DNA from: Tethya wilhelma
Lineage: Eukaryota; Porifera; Demospongiae; Tethyida; Tethyidae
Length of the DNA stretch: 64,000 nt
Assembly (NCBI GenBank): GCA_964030475.1
Contig: CAXIPT010000002.1
Coordinates: 19,625,010 to 19,689,009, forward strand
Reading direction: 5' to 3'
Below, in pieces: positions 37,949 through 49,917 of this stretch. Position numbers and translations under genes: made by a program. A model generated the notes under the pieces. The model worked only from the letters and a program-made list of their open reading frames with translations, was not told the DNA's origin and did no database searches. Numbering within the stretch: the stretch's first letter is position 1; every line of letters begins with the position of its first letter.

Positions 37949-38489
37949 AAACCAAATGATTGATTAAAATATAGAAAATGATAGACTTGAGTATGGTATT
38001 GATATTGATGCAGCTATGTATCCCCTACTGTATAATGCTAGTCCTAGTAGTAGTCAGAATCCCACCTTCTGTGTCTACGTCTTCTTCGTCTTCTTCCACT
38101 GGGTCTTGGTGGTGGCATGTAGGTTGGCATGGGTGCTGTATAGGTGCATAAAATTGTCAAAAATGAGAACAATTATTTTTTATAAGAAACTGATTACTAC
38201 TAACACAATGCCATCCATCCAGCTCATGCTAGTATGTACATGCATGTATCACTGACTCACGTGGTAAAGGAGCAGCTGCAACTGATGAAAGAGGTGCAGC
38301 TGTGGCGGGTGTGAAGCTAGGGTAGCTGATCCTTGCTTCTGGCTCCATCCAGATGAGATTGCACTTGTTGTTTTCAACAAATCTGTCCAACAGAGCTCTC
38401 ATTTCTGTGTCCCCTCCGTGGCGTTCATTGACGACAATACAGTCCACATTCTCAGAGAGACAGACTGGACCGTGGATCTGAATCTGGGA
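37949..38489 (-). repeat. 541-bp tandem duplicate, upstream copy (in-place last two exons)
   Basis: The copy directly contiguous with the rest of the FHA/UBZ gene. Breakpoints lie at an AA microhomology beside CTGGG. Confidence 0.9.
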
Positions 38490-39157
38490 ATCGTAGGAAT
38501 GGAAAGACATTTTGGCTGGTGGATGTAAATTGAGTCCTCTCATTCTATAGTAACACGACATACCTCTTTGTATGTGGAAATCATGTCAGAACGAAGGAAT
38601 GCCTTATTCCGTGTAGCAACTTCCAATATCTGAAACACAACATGAGACAAAGAATGAGATTAAGAATGGTACAAGCATGCTAACGTTAACATTAATCTTA
38701 CGTTTAAAAAAAACTTACAGCTTTGAGTTCTGAGTTGTTGTACTCATAGAGAACATTGCCATAGTGTTCACAACAAGAGAGCTTCACAGTCGATGCTGAG
38801 GTGTCAGCGGATGCAAAGGTTGTTCGGAGGCGAACTTTCTTCAGCTGAATATAGTAGTAGTACAAAAACAATTGCTATAGCAAGTAGAAGCTTTTGAGTC
38901 ACATGCAGAAACAAACCTGGAGAAAGGAGTCTCCGTAACCATAGCAAGATCGAACACCGCGTGGATCTCCAACTGTAGTGAGGGTACAAGATGGGTTGAA
39001 TATCAAATCTGATCGTGCACACATTGCACAGACATACAGCTGGTAAATATTATACACATGCACACACCTATATTTAAGACCCCATACTTGACTCTGTCAA
39101 CAGGTGCACTTCTAGAGTAGATTCTGTTGAATATTCTATCCTGCATGCATGCATGCA

Positions 39158-39214
<57 letters not shown>

Positions 39215-41594
39215 GTGTGTGTGTGTGTGTACAAACACTTTGTACTACCTCCCAAGAGCTCCTTGCACTAGTATCGAGACACCCGCTGCCTGTGCCTGTC
39301 TCAAAGAGATTGCGATAGTGAGTGTCCTCCACCAAGAACCTCAGAGCACGGTCAAGGTTCACGTGGATGATAATGGGTGCATCTTGGCGGATCCATTGAA
39401 GAGTCCTCTCAAGATCTCTCTCTGTGTAGCCCAACGCCAGGACCTTTTCCTTGAGCAAGTGCTCCACTCGCTCAGAGTCATCTTTGGATTTCTTTGTGAC
39501 ATACTCTACAGCTGCCATCTGGGTGTCCGTGAGCACTGACAAACTGACAGCATCCAACTGCATGAGCACAGAGGACAACAACTACTGACTTATAGATACA
39601 GCATCACTATAAAAAAAAATTTAAAAAAATAAATAAATAAACAAACAAACAAACAAACAAACAAACAAACAAACAAATAAATAAATAAATAAAATTTAAT
39701 AAGTAAACAAATAAATAAAATAATAAAATAAAATAAAGATAAACTCACATCGTGAACTGAGGGCAGGAAGTTTTTAAATCTCTCCTTTGAACCAAGCATG
39801 TCACCGGTACACTTGCTAGAATGAGCCACTATCTTGCTCAGTGGGAAGTCTTTGAAGCAGTGCATACATCGTTCCACAGGCTCTCCCCACACATCCTCTC
39901 CTCCCAACACACCATCTGCCATTTCTGACTCCTGATATCAAACATGAAATTAAAAAAAGAAAGCAAAAGAAGCTTCAAAATAAATGTCTGATATAATGAT
40001 GCTTATTTTACCAAACTTCCAAGGTCCTTCCTCTATGAACAGTTCAGTGAGTGTCCCACCAGCTCATTCAGAGGATACAACTGAAGACAGTGCTCACAGT
40101 GTTCCAGTACTGTACTCTGTACACAAGGTATGTAGAGTAAATGTAGACATGCACACACTACCAGCATTCACAACCTACTTCTGGGGCATCTCTCTTGGAA
40201 CAAATAGCCGAATGACCTATCAAGTCAGCAATTGGGAAATCTTGCAAACAGTATGTACACTGCTCTACATCAATGACTGAGATTGGTGCTCCTTTAGTTT
40301 TAACTTCTGCCAAAGCTGAAGAAGAGTCTGAACTAGACGGCTTAGAAGAAGAAGCAGCTGTCAATGTGGTGCTTGATGCCATGAAAGGTTTGACAGCTGC
40401 ACTTCGATCAAATGCTTCTAGTGTATATCGCTTTGTTACTGAGTCAGTTTCAACGCTATCTTCTGTAAGGGAAGCATGTTCTGAGGAAGACGTTTTGTCA
40501 CAGCAGGTCTCACTGTGAGATACAAGTTCAGCAAGAGAAAACAACTTCAAACAGAGAGGACATTGTTCCAGTGAGAGATCTCTAGAAAGAAGAGCTGTTT
40601 CTCTATCAGTAGTGTCCATCTTGGTCGAACATGTCTCTGCATGTACTACTAATTCTACTAGGGGAAATATCTCCAGACAATTTGGACATTGTTCCATAAT
40701 GGACTCGAGTGAGTCAGACGCTGAAGCTTTATCACCTATGCCTTTTGATTTTAACTCTGGAGAATCGTGAATGACAATCACAGAGTCTTTGGTTGGGGGA
40801 GGAGAAACCTCTCTAGTACTAGTTATGGGATTAAGCTTTGATTTATCTTGACAAATTGGACAATGAAGTGGAAGTTCAGTGACTGGAAAGAGCCTCCAAC
40901 AAGTAGGACATCGTTCCTTCTCAACATCATTCACAGTTAACTTATTCTCCTTCCACTCACCGTTGCGAACTGTACTGCTTCCCACTCCTGGGGAGCAGCT
41001 GGCATTTTCTAACTTAGGTCTCTTAGTTACATCAATAGTATTAGCAATGGGTGATTTTCTCTTTACTCCACTATACCCAGAACTACGTCGTTCCAACTTG
41101 GTTTCAGTTGATAACACTTGAGAATTGGTGACTGATTTTGAGGATGAGTGAGGCAGCTGCTCTAGAATACAGTCGTTACTATCACTTGTTGTGAGGGTAA
41201 AAACACATTGCATGCATTGCTTATGTAAAGGAGCCAGTAGTAGGATACAGTCTCCAGGAAGAAGCCTCTCACTTGAACGTTTGGCCATCTTCTTTGCTAG
41301 CTTGAGTTTGGAATTTACCGAGTCATAACTTTCGCCACCCACACCTCTCAATATCCATGTCCCATTGGAGCTCAGATCTTGCACAGTGTAACATAGATTG
41401 TGTTCAGGATCATTGGAGTGATTTTCAGTTGGTGCTTTGGCCTCAACGGAGCAGTGTACTCCACTGACAAAGGGACTCTTGACGACCAGTTCACAGGAGA
41501 CATTTCTGCCAATTTTTATCCTATCCCCTGCTTTCAAGATGTTGCTTGCTAGCTGATCTAGCGGTGATGTTGCCATTTTCCCATTTCCAGCCAT
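38044..41594 (-). CDS. FHA domain, five UBZ4-like zinc fingers and a C-terminal domain resembling DUF3626
   Basis: Start at 41594 (an earlier ATG is followed at once by a stop). The first exon (41594 to about 40182) encodes an FHA domain with the phosphothreonine-binding set G29-R30, S44, H47 and N77-G78-T79, then a low-complexity region with K/R patches and four CX2CX11HX3C fingers (e.g. CPNCLEIFPLVELVVHAETC). The next exon (about 39933-39751) adds a fifth (CMHCFKDFPLSKIVAHSSKC). This spacing equals the UBZ4 ubiquitin-binding finger of RAD18. Exons about 39560-39241, 39126-39066, 38970-38912, 38846-38719, 38631-38564, 38487-38262 and 38145-38044 encode a globular domain with YRNLFETGTGSG, VKYGVLNI, SCYGYGDSFL and QIHGPVCLSENVDCIV, which I recall as like DUF3626, then a Pro/Arg-rich tail ending WDSDYY. 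A role reading phospho-Thr and ubiquitin, as in DNA damage or immune signalling, is inferred. Confidence 0.8.
39163..39230. repeat. (GT)n microsatellite in the FHA/UBZ gene
   Basis: About 68 bp of GT in the intron between the exon ending RSSWE and the short exon DRIFNRIYSRS; a short (GCAT)n precedes it. Confidence 0.85.
39606..39740. repeat. A-rich (AAAC)n/(AAAT)n tract
   Basis: Low-complexity A-rich tetranucleotide repeats filling the intron between the exon with the fifth zinc finger and the next exon of the FHA/UBZ gene. Confidence 0.8.
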
Positions 41595-41766
41595 TTGCTA
41601 GTCCATGATGGACGCAAGTTCAGTTGAAGACAGCAAGAGAGAGCACATGTGTTCAAGAATGAGAAGCCATTACGATCATATGACAGGTCACGCCCATCTG
41701 CTGTCTTCCAATTAGTGCCCACCAAAACAATATTGCACTGCAGCTGCTCACAGCTATGATCAAAGC
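41595..41766. promoter_or_regulatory. Shared divergent promoter, FHA/UBZ gene and LRP2BP
   Basis: Only 172 bp separate the two start codons, transcribed in opposite directions. There is no clear TATA box. Both 5' UTRs must be very short or overlap. Confidence 0.7.
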
Positions 41767-43426
41767 ATGGACTTGGTTTCTGAGAGTTTACAGAAGTTAG
41801 AGCCTCTACCTGCTACTGTTACTGATGCAGTGCAACAGAATAACGAAGATGAAGCAAAATGGCTGGAAGAGATGATTGAGAAAGCAGAAAGAAGTGAGTA
41901 TTTTTTGTTTACACTGGAGACAGTGCTGCAGAATTTGAAAGTCTCATGGCTGCAGAATTTCTTTCTACTTTTTTTCTCTCACAGACATTTCTGCTGCACA
42001 GTTTGAAGTTGGGCACTACTACTTTGTTCATGGCAACTATCAAGATGCCGTGAAGTACTTTGAAAGAGCCACAGGAGTTGGCCAAGACACACCAACCTCT
42101 GAGGCGAACAACCAAGCAAAGTATCAACTTGCAGTGATGTACTATGATGGACTTGGAGTGAAAGAAGATCAAGTATGTTGCTATTTTAATCCTGGAGTGT
42201 GATGTCATTTAATACAGTATCACTATTGGAATAATATTGCAGGAGCAAGGGTTTGCATACATGTTGGATGTTGCACAATCTATGAAGAAAAAAGATAGCA
42301 ATATTATTTCGAGTGCACAGTACAATATTGGCAGAGCATACTTTATGGTGAGTACAAAATGAGCACCTTATTTATTGGTACATTTATAGCTTGATGTGCG
42401 GGATAAATCATCACATAGTTGACTTTAATTTGCAGGGGTTTGGTGTAAAGCAGTCTGACGAAGAGGCTGAGAAATGGTGGGAGATGGCTGCCAATCACAG
42501 TGATGACAGCAGCAGTGTGAGAGCTCAGAACACTCTTGGCATGTACTATGCAAGATCAGAGAGTTTCAACATTGATAAGGTACAAGACACTTATGATTCT
42601 CCCATGATATTAGTGTTCTATTGATAATGGTGATTCGGAAATTGTTTTCAGTCATTTTACTGGCACAGAGAAGCAGCAGAAGGAGGGAACTTAGAGTCAA
42701 TGGGTAATGTCCACAAATTTAAACCCTCAACAATCATGAACACTATGTTGGAATAATGTACTTGGGGTATTTTGTAGCACCTTTTGTTCTTCCACCTCGG
42801 GCAAACTAGATGTTTCAAACATTTACATTTTGTTGCTCTGTATATAGCTGCTGTTGCATTGATGTACCTGGAAGGAGGGAGGTCAGGTGCACTGAGTGCA
42901 GACAAGGAGGAAGGACTGCAGTGGTTGAAGAGGTCAGCAGATGGAGGCTGCATCTATGGAACTGGCTTACTAGCTCTTCACTACTTCACTCACAAGCTCT
43001 TCTCAAAAGCTGCAGAAACGGCGTTCAAGTAAGAGGAGTCTCTGAAATAATAATCCATGCAGACTGTGTCACTAATTGTTTTACTGGTGTATAATTTCAA
43101 GAGTGAGTGAATTGGAGGAAACATCAGAGGTGGAGGAAAAAACTGGAAGCTGCAACACAACCCACCTGCCACTCCTCGACTGCAAAGGAGTGGCAATGGG
43201 CTGTTTTGTGTTGGGTCGATGTCTTCAGCTGGGGCAGGTAGTCACTAAAAATGACCAAAAAGCACAGGAATACTACATCAAGGTACCAAAACACATTGAT
43301 ATTAAGTTTTTCAAGCTTTTAGGTCTACAAAAATTTGTTGTACGTATAATGTGTATACAGGCAAAGAATTTTGACAAAACTACAGTGGCCAAACTCCACA
43401 GTCAGTTAACACATGGACAGCTCTAG
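41767..43426 (+). CDS. LRP2BP: LRP2-binding protein-like, Sel1 repeats
   Basis: Eight exons (41767-41893, 41995-42172, 42243-42346, 42436-42579, 42651-42702, 42848-43029, 43102-43281, 43361-43426). After a poorly conserved N-terminus come Sel1/TPR-like repeats: FEVGHYYFVHGNYQDAVKYF, AKYQLAVMYYDGLGVKEDQE, AQYNIGRAYFMGFGVKQSDE, SFYWHREAAEGGNLES, ALMYLEGGRS and GCFVLGRCLQLGQVVTKNDQ. The order and spacing follow vertebrate LRP2BP, whose C-terminal LHSQL/LHSLL motif is also kept. The vertebrate protein binds the cytoplasmic tail of megalin (LRP2); it is a scaffold rather than an enzyme. Start is the first ATG, 172 bp from the divergent FHA gene. Confidence 0.9.
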
Positions 43427-43800
43427 CTATATAACTTTGCATCGTAACACATTAACAAACAAGGCACATGTATCACTTAGCTTGTCGCATGTCGCATGTT
43501 GAATGTTGAATGTCGCATGTTGAATGTTGAATGTCGCATGTCGCATTTCGAATGTTGCATGTCGCATGTTGAATGTTGAATGTCGCATGTCGAATGTTAA
43601 TCTTTAATCTTGAAGTTTAGTCTTAAATCTTTTATCATTAATCTTTCAATGTTTCAATCGAATGCTAAATACAATGTCATTATTATGCAAAGCAATGTTC
43701 CATTCCAACATGCATAATTTTAACTCGATCATGATAGTAGTTTAAGCATGTCTTACATAACTTTTTATAGGTGCAACTATAAACAGAGTAGATAGCTTGC

Positions 43801-43845
<45 letters not shown>

Positions 43846-44212
43846 GGAGCTAGAAAATGGTGAAACTACAGGAGAAAAGCAAGCTACAGGTGAAGAACAA
43901 AAAGTTTGAGAGATGATGGATACATTTAGGGAATAGAAAGACACAATATGTACTGTTATATTTTTTTCTTGATACATAAGGAACAGAAATATTTACACAA
44001 GAGACAAATATAGAGTGAGCTTCACAAACATGACCGAGCACATATGGTACAGAGACAATTTTTATGCTCACACACAAAAGAAACAAACACTAACACTGTA
44101 AGACTATTTCATGCATCTGTGTGTGTGTGTATATCAGTGGTGCATAAGCACAAGCAGCTGCAATTGTAAAGTATATACATGTTCCACATTAATTGTACAA
44201 TTATCATAGGGG
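43427..44212. other. Convergent intergenic region, LRP2BP and beta-TrCP 3' ends
   Basis: Contains the heptamer satellite at 43483-43598, degenerate heptamers to about 43660, and a (GA)n tract at 43804-43842. No coding sequence seen. Confidence 0.6.
43483..43598. repeat. Heptamer minisatellite (TGTCGCA / TGTTGAA)
   Basis: About 16 units of 7 bp alternating mainly between TGTCGCA and TGTTGAA, with higher-order pattern (one or two of the first, then two of the second). It fades into TTAATCT-like units to about 43660. Confidence 0.9.
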
Positions 44213-44762
44213 CTATGTAGACGTGTCCAGTTTGGAGGCTGAAGATTGTGACTGTTCAACGTCCATATCTCCCCCAGCCGGTAAATCTGTGTCCAGGAAG
44301 TCCCATATCAATATTGTGTCATCGTGAGAGCTACTCACTATTTGGAAGTCATCAAACTGGAGTCTGAACACCCGTCCTGTGTGTTCCTGCTGAAGAAGTG
44401 AAGCAAACAAACACAAAAAACCAACCAATGAAAATGGTAGATTATGAGCACAACTACATTACACAGATGCAGATGTAAAACTTGTACTAAGGAGAAATAC
44501 AATAACTGACATGCTACATACATACATACATAGAGACATCACAAAAATCCCCTTACCACTAGTGTTCTTAAACAAAGAGCATCAGCAGGTGTACGAGGAT
44601 CTAGAGCCGCTTGGAAATCCCACACTTTGATAGCACTGCAAGTCACAGTACAGTCATGCAGCAGTGATTACACAAATCAATGTGGTGTGCACCAAATAGA
44701 ACCAAAGACTCACCCATCATATGCTCCACTAACTATTCGCTTGTCGTCAAATCTTATACATC

Positions 44763-44798
<36 letters not shown>

Positions 44799-47113
44799 GG
44801 GGAGTATCAGAATATTGAAACAACTCCAAATCGACAGTACAATAATTTTTTAGGAATATGCTAGCAGCTCACCTCACTAAATCATCATGACCTTCTAGTA
44901 ATCTTAAACAAGCCCCACATTCAATGTCCCATATTCTGTGCAAGAGCATGAAATAGAGAAAGAAAGAATTAAACCTCGCTATCAACACAGACTAGTAAAA
45001 GAATGTGATAACAATACAATCTAAGAACTATGCACCTCAATGGTGCTGCAGCATGTACCTACCTAATGGTGTTGTCAGAAGACCCACTGACAACATGATT
45101 CCCCCTGTACTGTAGACAGGCGATCCCTCTTCGGTGACCATGAAGAGTGCGAACAAACTCACTAGTAGAGGTGCGCCATACCTACATTTATTACACAATA
45201 TTACACACATACAGATGTGAGTGAGTGCTTTCTTCATTAATAGTTAATGTGAAGTCTGTACTAAACAACTATGCACAGTAGCCTCAGACAAAAAAAAAAA
45301 TAAATAAAAAAAAAAATGAAGGCACTCAAACAGCTTTTGAAGGTGCACTCAATCAAACAGAGGTGTGGCAGCTACATTATGATTAATGACACTGCAAATG
45401 TTCACACCTGATCTCATGCAATGGGTCATATTGATCGTGGCACCTCAAGCAAATACTATATTCACAGTGCTAAAGTGCAATGGGTTATGAATATTCATAC
45501 ATTAGTCTCACAAAAGCTCCATTCTCACTTTGATTGTTCTGTCCCCAGACGCTGACACAATGTATCTGTCATCGAAGTCAACCACGTTCACCGCAGCTCT
45601 GTGACCGACCAGAACCCGTCTTAAGACAATATCCTTTGGAGTTTTCATGTCCCACACTGCAATTGTACGATCCTAGGTGTGTGTGTGTGTGTGAGTGTGT
45701 GTGTATGTGTGTACACGAGTAAAACAGACATAAAAATTAGGCAAAATGTCAGTTTATTAGTGTCTCCAAAACGGCAATTGTGAGCACAAAATTTCTAACA
45801 ATCTGTGCAATAACCCCCCCAGACTCATGAGTTGTTCACAGCCCCCACCTTTGAGCAGGTCACCATGGTGTTGAGATTGAACCTCAAATGGAGCACAGCC
45901 TCGCAGTGGTGCACCAGTGTGTTGAGCATCTGTCCCGTGTCCACATCCCATACCCTGAGAACGTGAGATGATGGATGCATGGAGAAAGAGAAAGAGTGAG
46001 TAATAGTGTGGGGACAACAACAATTAAAGGTGAGTTCCTTAGAAGGAGGAAGGACAAACAGGATAGTGTTGTGGATGAATGCTCAAAGTGACCACATTAG
46101 AGGGGTGGTGGTCGACCCCACTGTATCCAGGAAGTTAGTATAGGCTACAACAACAACACAAAGGAAGCCCAAAAGTTTAGATACAAAATTGGCAGATGAG
46201 AGATTATGAGACAGCTGTGGGGGGAATATCAATTGTATTATGTACATGTATGGGTCAACTACAGACAGACACACCCAGTTGTTTATTTCTTTATTTCGCC
46301 CTCCACATTCTCACACACACACACACACACACCTTATTGTGGAATCACTGGAACCTGTGATAACCATCCTGTCATCGTATTGAAGACAGAGGACTGATCC
46401 GGTGTGACCTTGGAGTATTCTAGTGCACTCCAGTGTGTGTCGGTCCCAGATCTAGATCGAAGAGACAAGCACAATGAGTGAGTGAGGGAGAGAGAGCCTC
46501 AGGCAACATACCATACAACTAAGGAATTTTTTTCGAGCAAATTTTGCTGATTGGCAGAAAAAAGGTTTTTTTTTTGCAGAAATTAATTTTCACAGATTTT
46601 TATGCTCACCATTGCGATACTACTATACATGGCAGAATTGGCGATTTTTATTTTCGAGGATTGAACCTAAATCGGCAAAAAGCCATGAAAAAAAATGCCC
46701 TATACGATAGACTAGTACATGCAAAGAGTGGCATGATAGACTGTGTCCAGTCACAACAATGAATGCACCAAGCAATACCATTCTACACGGCCACAGGGGC
46801 AATGATACTACTAGAGTACATAAGTTTAATGAAGTTTAGGCTTTAGTACTTGAGTGCTGATTACTAAAATTCTAAATAATTATGATACAAAAAAAAAATT
46901 AATAATGAACTTGTAGACTTGTATGTATACACAGAGCAAATGCCAACCCACATGTGCACACATACTGACAAGGAAAATGGATATTCTACCAATCCATTTA
47001 CAGTCAGCATCACATCTGGCTCAATAACACAACACTGCAGTTAGAGTAGCAATCTCCAACAGTGTGCAAAATACATAGTATCAGGGCCGAGAACTGATAA
47101 TCAGTGTTAGTCT

Positions 47114-47176
<63 letters not shown>

Positions 47177-47935
47177 NNNNNNNNNNNNNNNNNNNNNNNN
47201 NNNNNNNNNNNNNNNNNNNNNNNNNNNNNNNNNNNNNNNNNNNNNNNNNNNNNNNNNNNNNNNNNNNNNNNNNNNNNNNNNNNNNNNNNNNNNNNNNNNN
47301 NNNNNNNNNNNNNNNNNNNNNNNNNNNNNNNNNNNNNNNNNNNNNNNNNNNNNNNNNNNNNNNNNNNNNNNNNNNNNNNNNNNNNNNNNNNNNNNNNNNN
47401 NNNNNNNNNNNNNNNNNNNNNNNNNNNNNNNNNNNNNNNNNNNNNNNNNNNNNNNNNNNNNNNNNNNNNNNNNNNNNNNNNNNNNNNNNNNNNNNNNNNN
47501 NNNNNNNNNNNNNNNNNNNNNNNNNNNNNNNNNNNNNNNNNNNNNNNNNNNNNNNNNNNNNNNNNNNNNNNNNNNNNNNNNNNNNNNNNNNNNNNNNNNN
47601 NNNNNNNNNNNNNNNNNNNNNNNNNNNNNNNNNNNNNNNNNNNNNNNNNNNNNNNNNNNNNNNNNNNNNNNNNNNNNNNNNNNNNNNNNNNNNNNNNNNN
47701 NNNNNNNNNNNNNNNNNNNNNNNNNNNNNNNNNNNNNNNNNNNNNNNNNNNNNNNNNNNNNNNNNNNNNNNNNNNNNNNNNNNNNNNNNNNNNNNNNNNN
47801 NNNNNNNNNNNNNNNNNNNNNNNNNNNNNNNNNNNNNNNNNNNNNNNNNNNNNNNNNNNNNNNNNNNNNNNNNNNNNNNNNNNNNNNNNNNNNNNNNNNN
47901 NNNNNNNNNNNNNNNNNNNNNNNNNNNNNNNNNNN

Positions 47936-48026
<91 letters not shown>

Positions 48027-48653
48027 TGTGTGCAGGCATGTGTTTGTACGTGGGTTTTTCATTAAGTGTTTGTGCTCTTATTTTATAAAAAACAAAACAA
48101 TGACAATGAAAGACAAACAACAAAATAAATAAACAAAACTCATAAACTTGATACCACGACCACATTCACTTGCCATCTGTATCTCAAAATGCCCTCTGTG
48201 AAGACATACAGGTACAATCACACATTGTAGGGCAAGTATCGGTTTCCACAGATTACATTCCATACAAAAAACACGTACGTACATACACATATACATACAT
48301 ACATACATACATACATACATACATACACACTCACTACATGCGTGCACATTGACAAGCAGTACAAATGACAACTCTTAACACACATAACGATATATACAGA
48401 GATATTCACAGACACATGCGCTCAATGGCTTTCAAAACAGCCATCTACAAGTGAATCAAAGGAGCTCTACAATACACTTAGAGCCCGACAAGCGACAAGA
48501 CACTAAGAGGGCTGACCATGCTCCCTCTGTGCACACCTAATGCAATCAACAATGCAGAAAGGAACATTTGAACAAGACCCAAACACATTCCACTACAAAT
48601 GTCTGACGAGTCGAGTACAGTTGCTTGCCAAAGGGGAATGTGTTTTTTTTTTG

Positions 48654-48689
<36 letters not shown>

Positions 48690-49917
48690 ACATGCATGCA
48701 TTAGCACAAAGACACAAGAGGCACATGCATGTGTGAAGAAGGTTTCTGAAAAATGTTTTCTACGTATCCCTGGAATTCTTTCTGCTGTACTGTTATCCTA
48801 ACTGGACTTCCTATAATACCAGGCACCTGGGTGTCTGTTGCACCTCAGGAATGGTCAGATACATAATTGGATTGCCCAACCATAACCACAAAGCTACTAC
48901 GAAAAACAACTCCAATTAATACCCATTGCACTATACTGTATGAGTAATGAAGACTGTGATACACCCGGGTGTGCTTCATTGCAAAGATACTTGTGTGACT
49001 AGGTTCATACATTATGCTTGTTAGAAAGGAGCTAAATAAAATAGTAGCTTAAGTTTTAGAGGCAAGCACTCAGTTTTTGGCAAGTTATTTCATGAATATT
49101 AACTTACTCTACCATCTTTGTGCCATTGTGTGATCCATTATGACAAGGGCTCGAGCTACTTTCAATAGGAAATGCAACTACACTATTACAAATTGAGAAC
49201 AATCACGTTGTTATAAGCTCCGCGTGTTCCCATCACGCTAGTATAGTACACACTACCAACCCAGAACACACAATGAACAAACTCCCACACATGCACAAAA
49301 TTAACGGTACAATACATAGATGGGGGACGAATACCCACATCACAGCAATGATGATGTCCACCTTGAGCAGGTAGCAGGCTGGTATGGCAACAACAACTAG
49401 CACTGATCAAGAATGGTACACATCAATGATCACTCCAATGAAATACTGACGCTCAACCAAATTACTGATAAAATGATAAGAGGATACAATATCCTACCAA
49501 TATGAGAACATGTAGATAGCAATACGTAATGGCTCTATTAAACTTGCATTAGAAAGAAAAACAAACAAACAAACAAACAAACAAACGAACAAACAAAAAC
49601 CTACTCGGTAGTGCTGTGATAAAGTCCCTCTGTAGCATTGGCATGAGAATGGAGTAGATGTGCTCGTGTTGATGGAAGGACATTCTCGATATGAGCTGCT
49701 CGACGAATTCAGTTTGTCTCGCATAATTCCAATTCTCAAACATTCGTAGACACATCTCTGCATCCTGGTCGTGCTGCTCGTGAGGGGACATGGAGAACTG
49801 GCTAGAGTCCTCGTCCCCATCTCTCATCAGCATGCCATCAGTCGAGAGAGCCTTTAGGTCTTCGTCCATGTCAAACTGGAATCGGCTACTAGTCTGAGTG
49901 TCAATGGTCGGATCCAT
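44213..49917 (-). CDS. BTRC: Beta-TrCP (F-box/WD40 ubiquitin ligase subunit); F-box hidden by gap
   Basis: The first coding exon (49917-49604) starts MDPTIDTQ and contains the dimerization domain: [34 protein letters not shown] and [18 protein letters not shown] [16 protein letters not shown]40 exons follow at about 46455-46330 ([20 protein letters not shown]), 45960-45850, 45680-45530 ([29 protein letters not shown]), 45180-45060, 44940-44870, 44770-44715, 44640-44550 and 44400-44213, ending [15 protein letters not shown], then an acidic Ser-rich tail. Beta-TrCP is the substrate receptor of an SCF E3 that binds DSGxxS phosphodegrons (beta-catenin, IkappaB). The F-box and first WD repeat are not visible; the 759-N gap lies where they belong. 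It cannot be told apart from FBXW11 (one ancestral gene expected in a sponge). Leader exons probably lie at 49918-50041 and further right. Confidence 0.92.
44769..44799. repeat. (GT)n microsatellite in a beta-TrCP intron
   Basis: About 30 bp of GT between WD40 exons. Confidence 0.8.
47115..48032. repeat. (CT)n and (GT)n microsatellites flanking the second gap
   Basis: 47117-47176 is (CT)n and 47936-48032 is (GT)n. Simple repeats on both sides probably caused the assembly break. Confidence 0.9.
47177..47935. other. Assembly gap (759 N) inside beta-TrCP
   Basis: Run of N between the dimerization-domain exon and the visible WD40 exons. Confidence 1.
48288..48328. repeat. (CATA)n tetranucleotide repeat
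   Basis: About ten CATA units in a beta-TrCP intron. Confidence 0.85.

Noticed and set aside
39127..39539. Plus-strand ORFs over the GT repeat
   Set aside because: Translated microsatellite and antisense of the FHA/UBZ gene exon.
41594..41609. Upstream ATG of the FHA/UBZ gene
   Set aside because: Followed after one codon by TAG, so the start at 41594 is used.
43483..43598. Possible CRISPR-like array
   Set aside because: Seven-bp units without spacers in a eukaryotic genome; it is a minisatellite.
47010..48165. Long ORFs on both strands across the second gap
   Set aside because: Artefacts of N and dinucleotide repeats.
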